From contig OY987267.1 of assembly GCA_963920665.1 (NCBI GenBank), positions 22,010,001 through 22,074,000 of the forward strand: a stretch of DNA of 64,000 nt. The letters are read 5' to 3'. Of the stretch, positions 10,541 to 22,600 are shown piece by piece (positions within the stretch are counted from its first letter, which is position 1; each line of letters opens with the position of its first letter). This DNA comes from Straminergon stramineum. Its lineage: Eukaryota; Streptophyta; Bryopsida; Hypnales; Calliergonaceae. Below the pieces are notes generated by a model. It was not told the origin of the DNA. It made no database searches and saw only the letters and a program-made list of their open reading frames with translations. The translations under genes were made by a program, and so were the position numbers.

Positions 10541-13500
10541 ATACAGGCTGAATTACTAGTTTGCCCTCATGCCCTTGTTGAATTTAATTTTTTAAACGGC
10601 AGAATAACTCAAATTACATTTTTTCAACAAAGTATGAATTTTTTGGGAATTTTTGAATTACGTTGCAAAAATTGCCCCAAACGAGTCACTATTGTAGAAT
10701 ATCCCTAAAAAACATGAAAAGAAATGGAAATCTACAATAGTTACCTTTTTTTTCAAAAGGAGGTGGAAATTAAAAGGCAAGAGAGAGTACAACTAGTCTG
10801 GTCCCTGCAAATGGTTCAGCCTAGGGGGCATGTTAAGAGTGAAGTGCCACTTGGACCTATGGAAATTACTAGAGCAAAAAATGTTGTTTTTGCACCAAGT
10901 GTTAAGAAATTCTTGACAGATAGCTAGTCATCTTTCTCACCTTCAACAATGACAATACTTCAAAACATGATTGCACTTTGAAGGCTTGAAAAAGTCACTT
11001 CTTGCAATGGATTTACACTCAAAAGGTGGAAGTTACTATTGTAGTCATTGATCACTCCATTACCATCACCTAAAATATTGATTGATGCCTTTAACTCAAC
11101 TCAATGTAATTAAAATTTCGTTTCTTGAAAAAATTCAACTATGGTTTGATGCAAGACATTGATGGGTCATTCCCTAGGTGTTTAGAATAGGTCTTTTGCT
11201 TGGAATGGAATGGTTTACCTAGTTCACTAATTAAATAAGAGGTTATTTTGTATGAGGAAGGTTAAGGTTCTTTTTGGCTCAAGAGACAAGAAGAGCAGGG
11301 TGCATTCTGCAAAGTTAGGGTGGACTTCTATATGGAGTTGAAATAAAAAACAAATTTCAAGTTTTCTAATATTGTAATTGCTTTGGCCAATTTCCATGTG
11401 AATAGGAAGAAACTACATTTTAGGGTAGCTTTGACTTATTATGAAACTAAAAGCAACCCAAAAGTTCGAGTCTAATGTTAAAATTAGATTTTTGAAAGTC
11501 AAAAACCTGTACCTACCACTTCTCATATATTTCTCCCAACAATCTTGTAAGCAACTATTTCAAATCCCTTCTTGCAAATATTGCACACTTCCATGTGGAG
11601 TTTCAATAATTTTTACCTCTTTCTCAAAATGCGGTCAATCTTGGCACATGGAAGTCATACTTTTCTTGAAAAATATTTAAAGAACTTTAGGAGTTGAGAC
11701 TTTAGTCCGAGCCTTTAGAAGTTGCAATTCTATAATTTTGAGCCCTTCTTACTATTATAAGGGTTCCTTGGAGCGCTTGATATTAGTACAAACTTTCTAA
11801 CTCACAAAAGTTAAGATATTTCATCTTTGTGTGAATGTACCTTTATTGGCTCTAGACCAGAGTGGAGGAAGCTTTGTATTGACAAAAGCTACATATGAGG
11901 TGTAGGAATCAATTGTTGACCTTTACTTAGAAAACGAGTCATTGCTTTATAGATAAAGCATGTTGCATTGTTGTGAGCAATGTGTAGACATACAACAATC
12001 TTTGTTGTGGTGATGAAGCTAAGTACATCCATAAAAATGGATGAAAATTGTATAATCTATAATTTTATACCTTCATGGTGAAAAATGTCATTCTAAGGTT
12101 TTGTAGAAATTTAGTTACATTTAATTTGTCAAAAAAGAATAATTTATTTCCAAATATTCCTCAAAGAATTGTGATCACTTTTGAACAATATTTTGCTCAT
12201 ACAAAAAAACTCAAAGTTTAATCTTTCAATGTCCAAGCCACTTTGAATTTTCCTAGCATAACTTTTCTTAAACCTTTCTATAATCCCATTGTCCTATATT
12301 ACTAGTCCCCCTTATGGTTTTTATTTGTCTTACATTACTTGTTCCATTTAGCAATGTACTTCAGAACTAATTTTAGGATAGAAGACAATTTCTATTGATT
12401 TTGACGTTAACTACTAAAAAGAAGCACAAGAATTCTAACTTCTTGTCTAGTTTTACAAATAAAAAAACTTATAGAAATTAAATTTTTTGATAGAAATTTG
12501 AAGTTGATTGGATTTCAGAGACATTGAACTTTTCTTTTAATCTGTTGAGTTTCAGTCATTCTTGTGCAAATCTAAACTCATAGAGAAGGCAAAGTAGTTG
12601 TATTTGAAGCCCTCATTCTCAAAGAGGCCTATCTATATCTTTGTGTCGCACTTTGTATCTATTGCAAACTCCTACTTTTGGATCTTGCCTCGATTTCCAT
12701 TAAGCCATTTCCACTAGTTTTGCATTTCAAAGGACATATTGCACATTCACAACAAAATCATTCAATTGTCATATGCCTTAAAAAAATGTTGCCAAATTCT
12801 TATTACTCTTGTTACTACAAAAATGACTAGTATTATGGGGCAACAAGAGAATATGACTCACCTTGTCTTCACCCAAATGGTTATAAAGAGAGGTTATTTA
12901 TGAAAGTTTAATGCATTACTTTGAGGCAAGGAAATTTAATTTGGATAAAATATAGCTTTGATGCACCCAATCATTATCCAAAATATGAATTTAGGGACTC
13001 CTTACATGTATTAGTGGGTGGGTGTATTAATCTATACTAGAATATAGAATGCACTTTTATATTTCTTCTACAATGTGGAATGCATTGATACTCGTAGAAC
13101 TCATTCTTTTGCTTCAATACTCACCGATGATTGGTGGAATTGTTCTTGACTTTTAGTACTTCTTTGTCCATTAGGCTTCACATTATGTAAGCCTACTATT
13201 AAAACATTTGCATCCTACTCTTATATAATTGACATATTGTAAGGGCTTTTGAGGAATCATGCAAGGTAACATTTCTATGGATTAGCCAACTACTACACAC
13301 TTGTATACTTAGCAAACACGCCATCTCAAAAATAATAGGTGTTGATTGATTTTGATGAAGATTGTGTAGAATCTATATTCAGAGAAGGAATGCCAATGCC
13401 TTCATCAACTATGTAGTTGGAGCCATTTTGATTATCATCCAATTTTTTTCTTGAGGATAGGGAAGATTCTCTTGGTTATAACACATACAAGAATGGCCTT

Positions 13501-13939
13501 GTGAGGGTGTCCAAGAATTTGCTAGAAATGAAGAAGTGTGTGTCTAGGATATTTTTGACAACTTTTATCTCATTGCTCTTAAATTTGAGCTCAACTAATA
13601 GAATGAAGCTTTTTGAGCCCAGTTTCTACTTCAATCTAAATTTTTGAAATTCCTACAATTGACCATTTTATTGCAATTTGAATATTGGGTCTTTTAGCAT
13701 AGTCTACTAGTTTTCTAGTTACAGTATGATATGGGAATTTTGCTTACTCTACGAACTTCTTCACTATAATGTACACATATTGATAAATTTTCAGACTTTT
13801 GAGTTGTTTTTGGATTAGATATGAAATTTCTTCACTTTTTCTTCACAAAATCTTGGTAATTTGAAATCATCACCAATAAATTTGAAATTTTTTAAGACAT
13901 GTAGAAGACATATGATTTCATCTATGAAAAAATATCCAT
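10541..13939. other. AT-rich intergenic DNA, no gene seen
   Basis: This is 3.4 kb of AT-rich sequence with only short frames. Parts may be decayed retroelement coding sequence, but I could not identify any conserved motif. Confidence 0.4.
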
Positions 13940-14170
13940 ACCTTAAGTTAGGTTGTTTGTTATATTTAGATCTCATGAACCTCACATCCCTGGTTGCATT
14001 TGTGAGACTATCAGAAAGCCCTTAACAAGGAGGGATGCACGGGGCTATCTTTAGTGGTGTTTGAACCTACAATGTGAAATTTATAGAATTTCAAAGTTTT
14101 TCTTAATCAAATAAATAAGAAAATCACTTTTACTTTTCTTTTGGAAACAAAGCCCCAAAAAATTGTTAGA
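13940..14170 (+). repeat. dispersed repeat R3, copy a
   Basis: This copy shares an ordered set of blocks with 17537-17785 (inverted), 28300-28535 and 50612-50780: ACCTTAAGTTAGG, a T/G-rich run, AGATCTC, GAAAGCCCTT, AAGGAGGGATGCACGGG, then AAAATCACTTTTACTTTT. Element type is unknown; no inverted ends or long frame were found. Confidence 0.65.
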
Positions 14171-14224
14171 TACATGGTCATGGGCGCAGGGTTAGAAACT
14201 AGTGGAGGCTATTTCTTAAAACTA

Positions 14225-15300
14225 TTATGGAGAAAATTAACTGACAGTCTGTGTTAATTAAGCTTAAGTAACTCATGAGTCCTCCACTCCTCCATCAGAC
14301 TTCCAATCATTTTTCTCCGTAATGAAGCAAATTATCTTAACATACTTAAACTGACACTTTGTGTTAATCTTCAGTATCTCACGGCCCCCCTCTCCTCCAT
14401 GGCCGGGGTGGATTGCCCCCCTCGCTCATCCCCCCAAGTCATTCTAGGGGTGCATGTAAAAAAAAAGACCCCCTATTTTGAACTTCATTAATTTACCTTC
14501 TATGTGCCTCCGAGCAAATTTGGGGCCTCTGATTGCAAGTATGAATTCAAAATTTGCAAATTTTATCATCTGTGAAAAATAAAAAAATTCAGGGTTTTTA
14601 CTTGGGGACGAGCGAGGGGGGCAATCCACCCCGGCCCCCTCCATCAGCTCTCTGGCTATTTTTTTATTTTTATTTTTTTGACACAAATGAAACGGAAATT
14701 TCATTGTACAGGAAAGATACATACCGGCCAGCCACAAGTGGCCTGGCCGGGTTCTCTGGCTATTTTTAACTTTACCTACATCGGAGCAAATTACTTCAGT
14801 TAACTGGTACTTTTAGTTAAGAAAGCTTCAGTACTTCCGTCGGCGTCATGGGTCTTCCACCACGGCACCTCTTTGTTTTTGTTTTTTATCACTGTCACTG
14901 TAACGGAGCATACTGAACCAATTAACTGATACTTACTTTAACTTATATTAAGCTTAGGGCTAAACCCCGTAACGCATGGAGCCTCCGTAAGGCCTTTGTT
15001 TAAGTTACTAACTTTTTTCCTGGTAAGTACTTTGGGTTGAGCTTGAGTAAATCTTGCTGCCTGTGCCGGCGTCCGCCACCACTCATTCCGTCCGTCCTTC
15101 ATTTTCCCATCTATACTATAGCGGAGCAAATTAATCAAGTTAACTAAATAAATAATCGGTACTTTGTGTCTTCAAGAAAATGAAAAAAATGATAATCAGT
15201 ACGTTTTTTTTCTTAAACCCGGAGTTTATTCCAAGACTACGGTAATCAGTACTTTGTGTTAATAAGCGTAAGTAACTCACTCATGGATTGGGTGATAACT
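14225..15300. repeat. degenerate repeat block, about six units
   Basis: A module recurs with variation near 14225, 14340, 14780, 14900, 15120 and 15240: GGAGCAAATTA, then AACTGGTACTTTGTGTTAAT, then AAGCTTAAGTAACTCATGG, then CCTCC. Spacing is irregular (about 100-450 bp) because other DNA, including a retroposon at 14664-14752, has been inserted. Confidence 0.55.
14664..14752 (-). mobile_element. short poly(A) retroposon, copy 1
   Basis: A perfect 15-bp duplication, TCTCTGGCTATTTTT, flanks it at 14649-14663 and 14753-14767. Read on the minus strand it ends in an A-rich tail preceded by a hairpin: AATGAAA (14686-14692) pairs with TTTCATT (14699-14705). A second hairpin, CCGGCCAGCCAC / GTGGCCTGGCCGG, lies at about 14724-14750. 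Tail plus target duplication shows target-primed reverse transcription. There is no coding capacity. Confidence 0.85.
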
Positions 15301-15309
15301 TCGTTATGT

Positions 15310-16923
15310 CGTTTCACCATGATGGTCCGACGGACGGACGGACGGACCGACGACCGAGACCTTGCTTTACGTTAAGTTATTAATTCCATCCGTTACTTCC
15401 TGTCCTCAGGCTTTTTCGCCTCAGGTCCTCCCCTTCAATTCCGTCCGTTTCTTTCGTGAAACTTTTGCTTTTTCACCTGTTCCTGACTTTTCTGAGATGG
15501 GCTGACAGACAGACTGCACTTCCGTCAGTGGCCCAGCTGATATTGGGCATTGGTATCTGTGGCACTCAGTCTTGACGGTATGGGATTAACTAAGCTTAAG
15601 TTCCTTAGAAAATAAAGTTACTCGTCGCATTTCGTCTAAGTTATGTCCCCAAAAGAAAAAAGAACATTGCTAAGAAGAAGAAAAAGAAAAAAGAAAATAC
15701 TCGTCCGTTGGTCGCCAGAGGGAGTCAGGCTTCAATGAATGAAAAAGGAAGAACTGAAAGCCCCGGCCACTCACTCACAGGTAACGAAAGTTCCAGTAAC
15801 TTATATTCGACGACGGAGGTTAAGTAGTTTCTGATTATTATGGATTCAGTTCGGTTCAATTCAATACCGTAAGTTATTCTTAACCCAGCCAGGTCAGTCA
15901 GTCGAGATTAAGCTTAACTTACCGGTGGGCGGTGGTTCCAAATTATTCTTCAGTCAGAGTGTACAGTACAGTACTGTACATTAACATACTGGATTGAGGG
16001 CCCCTGGGCCCTGGGGGGCCTGGGCAGTGAATCAGTGATGCAGCCAGAGATTCGTTGTTTTTTCCCTCTGATAACTACTGTAAGCGTACAGTCATGAGAA
16101 GAGCCACGATATGGATAATATAAAGAACTGGGGCTTTATTATTTCGGGGAGGAATTCACTTAATAAGATAGGGCTAACTTAACATAACTTTAGGGCCCCA
16201 TTTCCATGCAGGAAATGAGCCCTCACACGCAAACTGTCCGGAGAAGCCACGTCATCTGGTGGTGGGCCCAACCCCATCGGAGGCATGAGCTGGAGGGCAG
16301 GAAGGATATCTTACTATAAGGAGAGAGGAGGTTTCTAAGTTAGTCTTTTGCAATTTGCACTCCTCGTGTCAACAGGCTTCACTTTTCGTGTTCACACGCA
16401 CACCCACACACTCCCTCTCTCAGTGACGGCAAAAGTAAAATTGGAACTTGTCATAATGGGGGCAGCGGGCGGGAGGGAGGGAAAAGAAATGGGCCATGGA
16501 GTGTTTTTTTAGGGGTTTTAGGGGGTTTTTTACTACCTTAGTTTGGGGGTAACTTACTTAAGTTAGGGTAAGCTTGTAAGATACACCTTGAAAGTGGACT
16601 TCCTAATGAAGCAGCGCCGCCACCACATCAATGTTTCTACAGTGGTGGACAGACCCAATTGGGTCGCCCCTTTCGACCACGTCCTGGGGGAAGTTAAGTT
16701 AAGTCATTCGGGGCCTCTTCCGTAAATTAACTTAGATTCGTTCCCTATTCAAGTCTGGGAGCCTAGAATTAGTTGATTGAGGACATACAATAAGATATTC
16801 CTTGGCTCCAAATCCAAATACTTGGCTTTTTTTGCCAGGGTAGGACTTCAAATCGTCAGTGACGCATCAGTCCCAAGATATTGGCCACAGCTGCACTGAA
16901 TGATGGGGTTTTTTTCTCCAAAT
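15310..16923. other. GC-richer island with GGAC repeat and AAGTTAAG motifs
   Basis: No gene is supported. A GGAC microsatellite lies at about 15327-15350. AACTTAAG/AAGTTAAG words recur here, as they do in the islands at 35241-36231 and near 61330. Frames are short and without domains. Confidence 0.4.
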
Positions 16924-16938
16924 CTTCCAATATTAGTT

Positions 16939-17003
16939 AGTTAGTTAGTTTGTTTGTTTTTTGGCATGAAGGAAACGAAATTTCCATGCGAAAGACTATC
17001 TGA
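16939..17003 (-). mobile_element. short poly(A) retroposon, copy 2 (65 bp)
   Basis: It is flanked by a perfect 15-bp duplication, CTTCCAATATTAGTT (16924-16938 and 17004-17018). Read on the minus strand it is GATAGTCTTTCGCATGG then a hairpin (GGAAA with TTTCC) then an A/C-rich tail of the AACAAAC type. It is the same family as 14664-14752, with a diverged stem. Confidence 0.85.
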
Positions 17004-17225
17004 CTTCCAATATTAGTTTGTTTGTGTTAAGATACATAGTGTGAATGCTCTCCATACATGTGGCGAGTTAGTCAACAAAGTAGTTCTTAGCCAATAGGGA
17101 GAGAGTACTATTCATCGTCTCTCTCCCCTTGTATATACTTCCTACTATCAATGTTAGTATGTGTATTTTTCTCTTGCAACTTTGTGTTTGTATTCTTTAA
17201 GGTTTTATTTCGTTTATTATACTCA

Positions 17226-17281
17226 ACAGTTTGTTTGTTTTTTGGCACGAAGGAAACGAAATTTCCATGCGAAAGACTATC
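17226..17281 (-). mobile_element. short poly(A) retroposon, copy 3
   Basis: It is nearly identical to 16939-17003 over GTTTGTTTGTTTTTTGGCA and the GGAAACGAAATTTCC hairpin. The right flank (CTTCCAATGTTAG) also resembles the target site of copy 2, so the two may be related by local duplication. No exact target duplication was identified. Confidence 0.6.
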
Positions 17282-17536
17282 TTCCAATGTTAGCGTACAT
17301 TATGTTAGTTTGGCTTCTTGGAAGGGGGTCAGTTGTTTGGGGGTCTCCTTCCATTTGGTGCACATGTGGAGAACATGTTGGGGGCCATGTGGGTGCACCG
17401 TGGGCACTGGGGGCAAGCACTGAAACGCAACCTGAGCAGATCAACCCTGGAGGGGGCAGCAGAGCAGCTGAGCCCCAAAGTAGAAAGGAGACAGCTGCTG
17501 CTTCAATTACCACTACAGCAGTGTGCCCTGAGCCCT

Positions 17537-17785
17537 TGCCACAAGCAACATAAAAGTAAAAGTAATTTTCTAACCATTGAACTCTTAAAAACTTCAAATT
17601 TCATTACCATTTTTGTTGTGAGTCAGATTGACTACACGAAATAAAACCTGTGCATCCCACCTTGATAAGAGCTTTTCAATGGCACCAAGAATGCATTTGA
17701 GGGATGCATGGTCCGGAGATCTCATCGTAACAATCAAACAAAAAACAAAACAAAACAAACAAATTCATTAAGGTATAGATTCTAA
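17537..17785 (-). repeat. dispersed repeat R3, copy b
   Basis: This is the inverted copy of the repeat at 13940-14170 and 28300-28535. Read on the minus strand it has TATACCTTAA, a T/G-rich run, GAGATCTCCGG, a GGGATGCAC block and AAAATTACTTTTACTTTT, then GCTTGTGGCAA as in copy c. Confidence 0.65.
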
Positions 17786-18740
17786 GATGGTTTTTTCATT
17801 CCTTTTCAAAAAAATTATAAAAGAAATTTAAAAAGAGAGTTTATGGTAGAAATATTCATACTTATTCCCATGACACTGAATTTGAGTCATTGCAAGGTTA
17901 GATGGATTGTAAATGAAGAAATCATAGTGAAAATGCAAAGGTTTCCAATTTTCCTACGTTTATGTAACCAATGGTAGCAAGGCTTTTTTTGGCTTCATGG
18001 TGCCAAATTGCACTAGAAAAAAAAAATTGGCTAAAAAATGGCATATAATAGTGAAGATTTTCGCCAAAAAAATTTGAATTAAAAAAAAATCTTGGATGAA
18101 ATCATCAAATTGTGAATGAAAATAGAATTATGGACATGTGATATGTACTAATGCTCTATTTTTTATCCAATATGTGGATGAATGTATAAATTTGGAGCAC
18201 CACTATAACATTTTATATCACCACTTTGGCACTTCATAAAAAATGAAAAAAAAGCCCCGAATGGTAGAAGCTCCTTCTTTCAAGAAAATTGTATGGGAGG
18301 TTAGAAGGATTGATTTCAAGGCAAATTAATGAAACAAGTGGTGGACAATAGGAATATTCTTTAATCATGTTAGTGTTCCAATGACCTTGCATGGTCATTG
18401 GGTGGTTCAAAATTGTAATAATTAGCAAATCCTTTTGGAAATTTGGGATGTGAAGTATGAAGTTCATATATGGGGAAGAGTAGTACATACCAAATCTACA
18501 ATATTAGATCATGATTTGAATTTATCAAACCCTCAAAATATATGATTGTATAGAGGTGCAATCTTTGTGTACATGTATTGCCATGATAACAAAAAATATA
18601 AATATATAAACATGGTCCTGAAAAAAATGGGAGGTGACATGTGAGAGATGAAGAGATGAAGTGGATGAAGAAAAACAAATGTGATTGGGGGTTGTAACAC
18701 AAAATGGTCAATTGCATCTTTGACACTTTCAATATGCCAT
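17786..18740. other. AT-rich intergenic; one CACTA-like end at 18011
   Basis: No gene is seen. CACTAGAAAAAAAAAATTGG at 18011 resembles a CACTA terminus but no partner end was found, so it is only noted. Confidence 0.3.
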
Positions 18741-18921
18741 CATTAGTAGAAAACTGTGTTCTAGACAACAAAAACCACCTACCGTATTTTCAAAACTATA
18801 TTGCTTAGAATGCAGATTTTTGAAAACTGAGTTGCAGTTATCACAAATTTTTTGTTTTTTGGCAAAAAACATAGAAAAAGTCAGCTGATTTTTGTTGATT
18901 GAAATATTGTTTTCTCTAGTG
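18741..18921. mobile_element. possible CACTA-type MITE (181 bp)
   Basis: The left end CATTAGTAGAAAAC and the right end (minus strand) CACTAGAGAAAAC align, followed on both sides by CAACAAAAAYCA about 10 bp further in. The flanking trinucleotides are CAT and CGT, an imperfect match. Confidence 0.45.
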
Positions 18922-21900
18922 CGTAGTATTTCAAAGCCAAATATGTTATTTTTCTAAAAAACTATCCATAACATTATTATAGATTTCTATGTTTTTAATT
19001 TCCCATCCAATGATCTTCACCCTAAACCACTTGTAAGTAGATGTACTAAGGTATGTGGAATTATTTACAAAACACCATGTACTCTAAACTATAATGAGCT
19101 CCATTGACATGTTTGTAGGGTAGAAGAGCACATATACCGTGTGTCATTTTTGAACTATCAAATTCACACATTATTGAATTGGTATACCTTCACTTACAGA
19201 AATAAACTCACATGTTGCTTACTAAATTAGAGAACCTCTAAAAATCTATTTTTGAAATACACTTCACGACAATCTTGAAGATGCATTGTCCTACAATTAC
19301 ATAAAAAGAATCAATGTGTCTCCAACAATGAGCAATTCAGTACAATTAGATGATAAAATTAATTTAAATAGAAACAATTGTACATATATTCCAAACAATA
19401 GGCTACAAATGTAGTCACTACCAAGCCACTACAACACTCGTGGTACAAGAGGGCTAAGCCCAAATCTACTTTTCATGTTGTACTAAGTGTATTTGATAGA
19501 CAATGAATTACGTGATGTAATTCTAACTAATTCCACTCATGCACTAATTTTTCTTAATTAGTTCATATATTGAAGGTAGGAAATTGAGATATTGAGGCTA
19601 CCAATTAATGATGAATTCAACAAAGTTTGAAAACTATATGGAAAACAAAAGTAAATTATATCTAATTAGATTAGTTGGAAATGCAAATGTACATTTGGTT
19701 TGAACATCAACGAAGACATTGAAGCCTTTCATAATCAACATCCTATTTATGAGAAAAGAAGATTTTAGAGTGGATGCATAGTTAGGCATCTCAATATTGG
19801 TACTCATTGATTCACTAATCAAACATTGAATGAGAGCCTTTTTTTTAAACAATCTAAACATGCCCTATTGGAACTTCAGATATACTATACAAAAGAAAGA
19901 AAAAGGTTTAGGAGAAAATGACTTTCCAAACTTAACGTAACTTTCACTCTATTAAAGTCCATAACCATATGAAATACAATGATGTTGGCACCACATAATT
20001 CATTCTTAGATTAAAAAAATGTTTTTATTTACTCTTACATTAGTTACTGTAAACTATTTCTATGAATTTATGATTTTGAAGAAGTCCATTTGTATATAAA
20101 TTAATTGTTGTGATAATCCATACATTTATCTTTAAGAGTCTATTAATAAATGTTGATAGACATTGGTTGTCAAAAAACACACATATATGTCTTCTTCATA
20201 AAGTTCTTATGTTTTTAAATTAAAAAGAGTATAAAGAATTATAATACTTTGTGTGATATTCACTTTGAAATACACACCCGTCCCTAAAATAAACCTTGTA
20301 ACACAATTATTGAGACACCCAACCATCCATCCACCCTTCATGTCAAAATAGAGTATCAAACTCTAAACTCTAATCAAATGAAAAAACTATGGAGATTCAT
20401 GTTTTATTTTATTCAATTTTTTTTGTCATAAGAGGGATTGTTAAGGAATCCAATATCTTTGGAAGATTCAAGATCAAATTAAAGACTTCTAAAGTTTTGA
20501 ATGATTTTGAATGATTGAAACTTCATTTATAGATTTCCTATAGTATTTTAGGTCTTTTTAGGTGGTTTTGTTGAATTTGAGTGTTTTACAACTAATTCTT
20601 TACAAGACTTAAAGTTCTTCCCAATTTCATTCCCAGTTGTGGATTTTTATCCAATTAAAATTTTCTTGATTAGAGTTTAGACTTCATCATATTCTATCTT
20701 CAAATTCTTTTTTTCCTTCGGTGTTGTATGATTAAGCAAACCTCTCAAAATTTTCTATGTGAATCTATGTCTAAGGTTTGAATTGGAAATCACTCAATAT
20801 ATGATTTCAATGCCTAAAATTTTTACTAACTTTTTGGTGTTATTGTTTACCTTCTAAATATAAATTGTCTAAGCTTTGAAAATTCTTATATTGATTCTAA
20901 CATCCTAATACCACTTAGAGAATTCAAAAACCTTCTTCAATGTTTCCCCCCTAAAATTATTAGATACTCGTGGTTTGTAACTGAACAAACAAAACCAACA
21001 AGGTAGGGAATTTTTACACGTTTACCTCATTTGCAATAATCATCACCTCCATGTTTGCCATTATTTCCACAATGAGTACCTTGCCTTCTTCAAACAACAT
21101 AAGGCTATGTTGTTTTAGTGTGTTTTCTGGCTACAACTCCAATTTTATGTTTTTTACAATGAAGATTTTATAAAATCAAATCCTACACTTTATTTCAATT
21201 TTATCTTCTTTTCCCTCTATTCTTTTTCTTCTACTCTTTTTTTTTCTCTTCTAAACTATTTTGGTTTTTATTTTTATTTTAAACTATGGATACTGGGGCA
21301 TGCAATTTTTATCTAAGGCTAATAACTAAGGGGTGGGTTGACTTTTGGCTCTATACTTCTAATACATGTGATTTTCATTGAAGGATGATTGCAAGAAATA
21401 CTTCACGTTTTTTGCTCAAAAACACAATCTCTGTCCGTAAGATTGGTAGTACTACGAACAACCATCAATTCTATGCATTAGCCTGCGCTTGCAAATCTCA
21501 ACCGTCGATTTGGGACATGTGTAGATCTAAATTGTTGATTCAGTACTATACAATACTATGTAGTACTATTGACTACTATGGAGTACTATAGAAACCTCTA
21601 GGAGCAGAAAATAACAAAAAAGGGGTCTACAGACTTTTTCATTTTTAGTAGTTAAACTTTTTTTTAAAAATTCCCCCCAAAAAGTCATTTTTGTAGACAA
21701 GCCTACTCTCACATTGCACCAAAAATTTCTTCAAGGAAAATTTCCTCTTGCCCCAAAAATGCACGCAAACAATGATCACTTTAGCCCCATGTAGACACCT
21801 CATGCAAAGGTGTTTTGCTAAAAACTCTTTGCTTGTCATTGGAATACAAGTACACCTCTAGATTCTCCAATTTGTAGCTTCTAATTTGCATTTTTGGGTA

Positions 21901-22316
21901 CAACATCAAACCCCAAATCCCCAAAATGGCCAAGGTAGAGACCCAATGAAGGGCTCTTTAAAAATAGTAAAGTAATTTTTTTAAAACCAAAGAATTATGG
22001 AATGTGTGAAACTTTTATGTGTACCATCATTCCAAATTTCAAGACAAATGGCCTTATGATGCATAAGTTATATAAAAAAAACCACGTGTTCGAGGGCAAG
22101 GGGGCAAAAAATTGGACAAGTGTTTCTTGCAATCACCCTGAAATCCTAATCGACTGTTAAAAATAAGAGATTGGATATTTTTAGTCACTGGTTCTTCACT
22201 CTATTAAATCTTATCCTAATTCTAGATATGAAGTGTTTAGTGTAGTCAATAAGTCAAAATATACCTTCACTCCATTCCTAACTTCCTTTTTTCAACTCCC
22301 TTGCTTGACATTCTTT
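18922..22316. other. AT-rich intergenic DNA, no gene seen
   Basis: This is 3.4 kb of AT-rich sequence with scattered short frames and no recognisable domain, RNA or bounded repeat. Confidence 0.4.
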
Positions 22317-22600
22317 CTACACCTAGTTTGACAATCCACCTTTGCAACCCAACCTTAACAATCTACTTTGCAAACCCAACTTGCGCACCAAGTTTGACAC
22401 CCTAGTGTTGACAATTTGCCTTCTAACCTTGTTTGATAATATAATTTGCATCTAATTTGACAACTTAGCCTTGCAATCTAGTTTGAGAACCCAACCTTGC
22501 ACCTGGTTTAATTTGACAAACCACCTTGCATCAAATTTGACAACCTAGCCTTGCATTTAGTTTGACAAACTACCTTCCAAATCTGTTTGACAACTCAATC
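22317..22600 (+). repeat. degenerate tandem repeat, about 25-bp unit
   Basis: Words of the type TTTGACAACCTAGCCTTGCA recur about ten times with substitutions and length changes (for example at 22330, 22395, 22455, 22510, 22535 and 22560). It is an old minisatellite. Confidence 0.6.

Noticed and set aside
10541..13939. Decayed LTR retrotransposon coding sequence
   Set aside because: I looked for protease, integrase and reverse-transcriptase motifs on both strands by eye and could not identify any; a translated search would be decisive.
18011..18921. CACTAGAAAA at 18011 paired with TAGTG at 18921 as one element
   Set aside because: Flanking trinucleotides TTG and CGT do not match and the inward sequences diverge; the right end pairs better with 18741.
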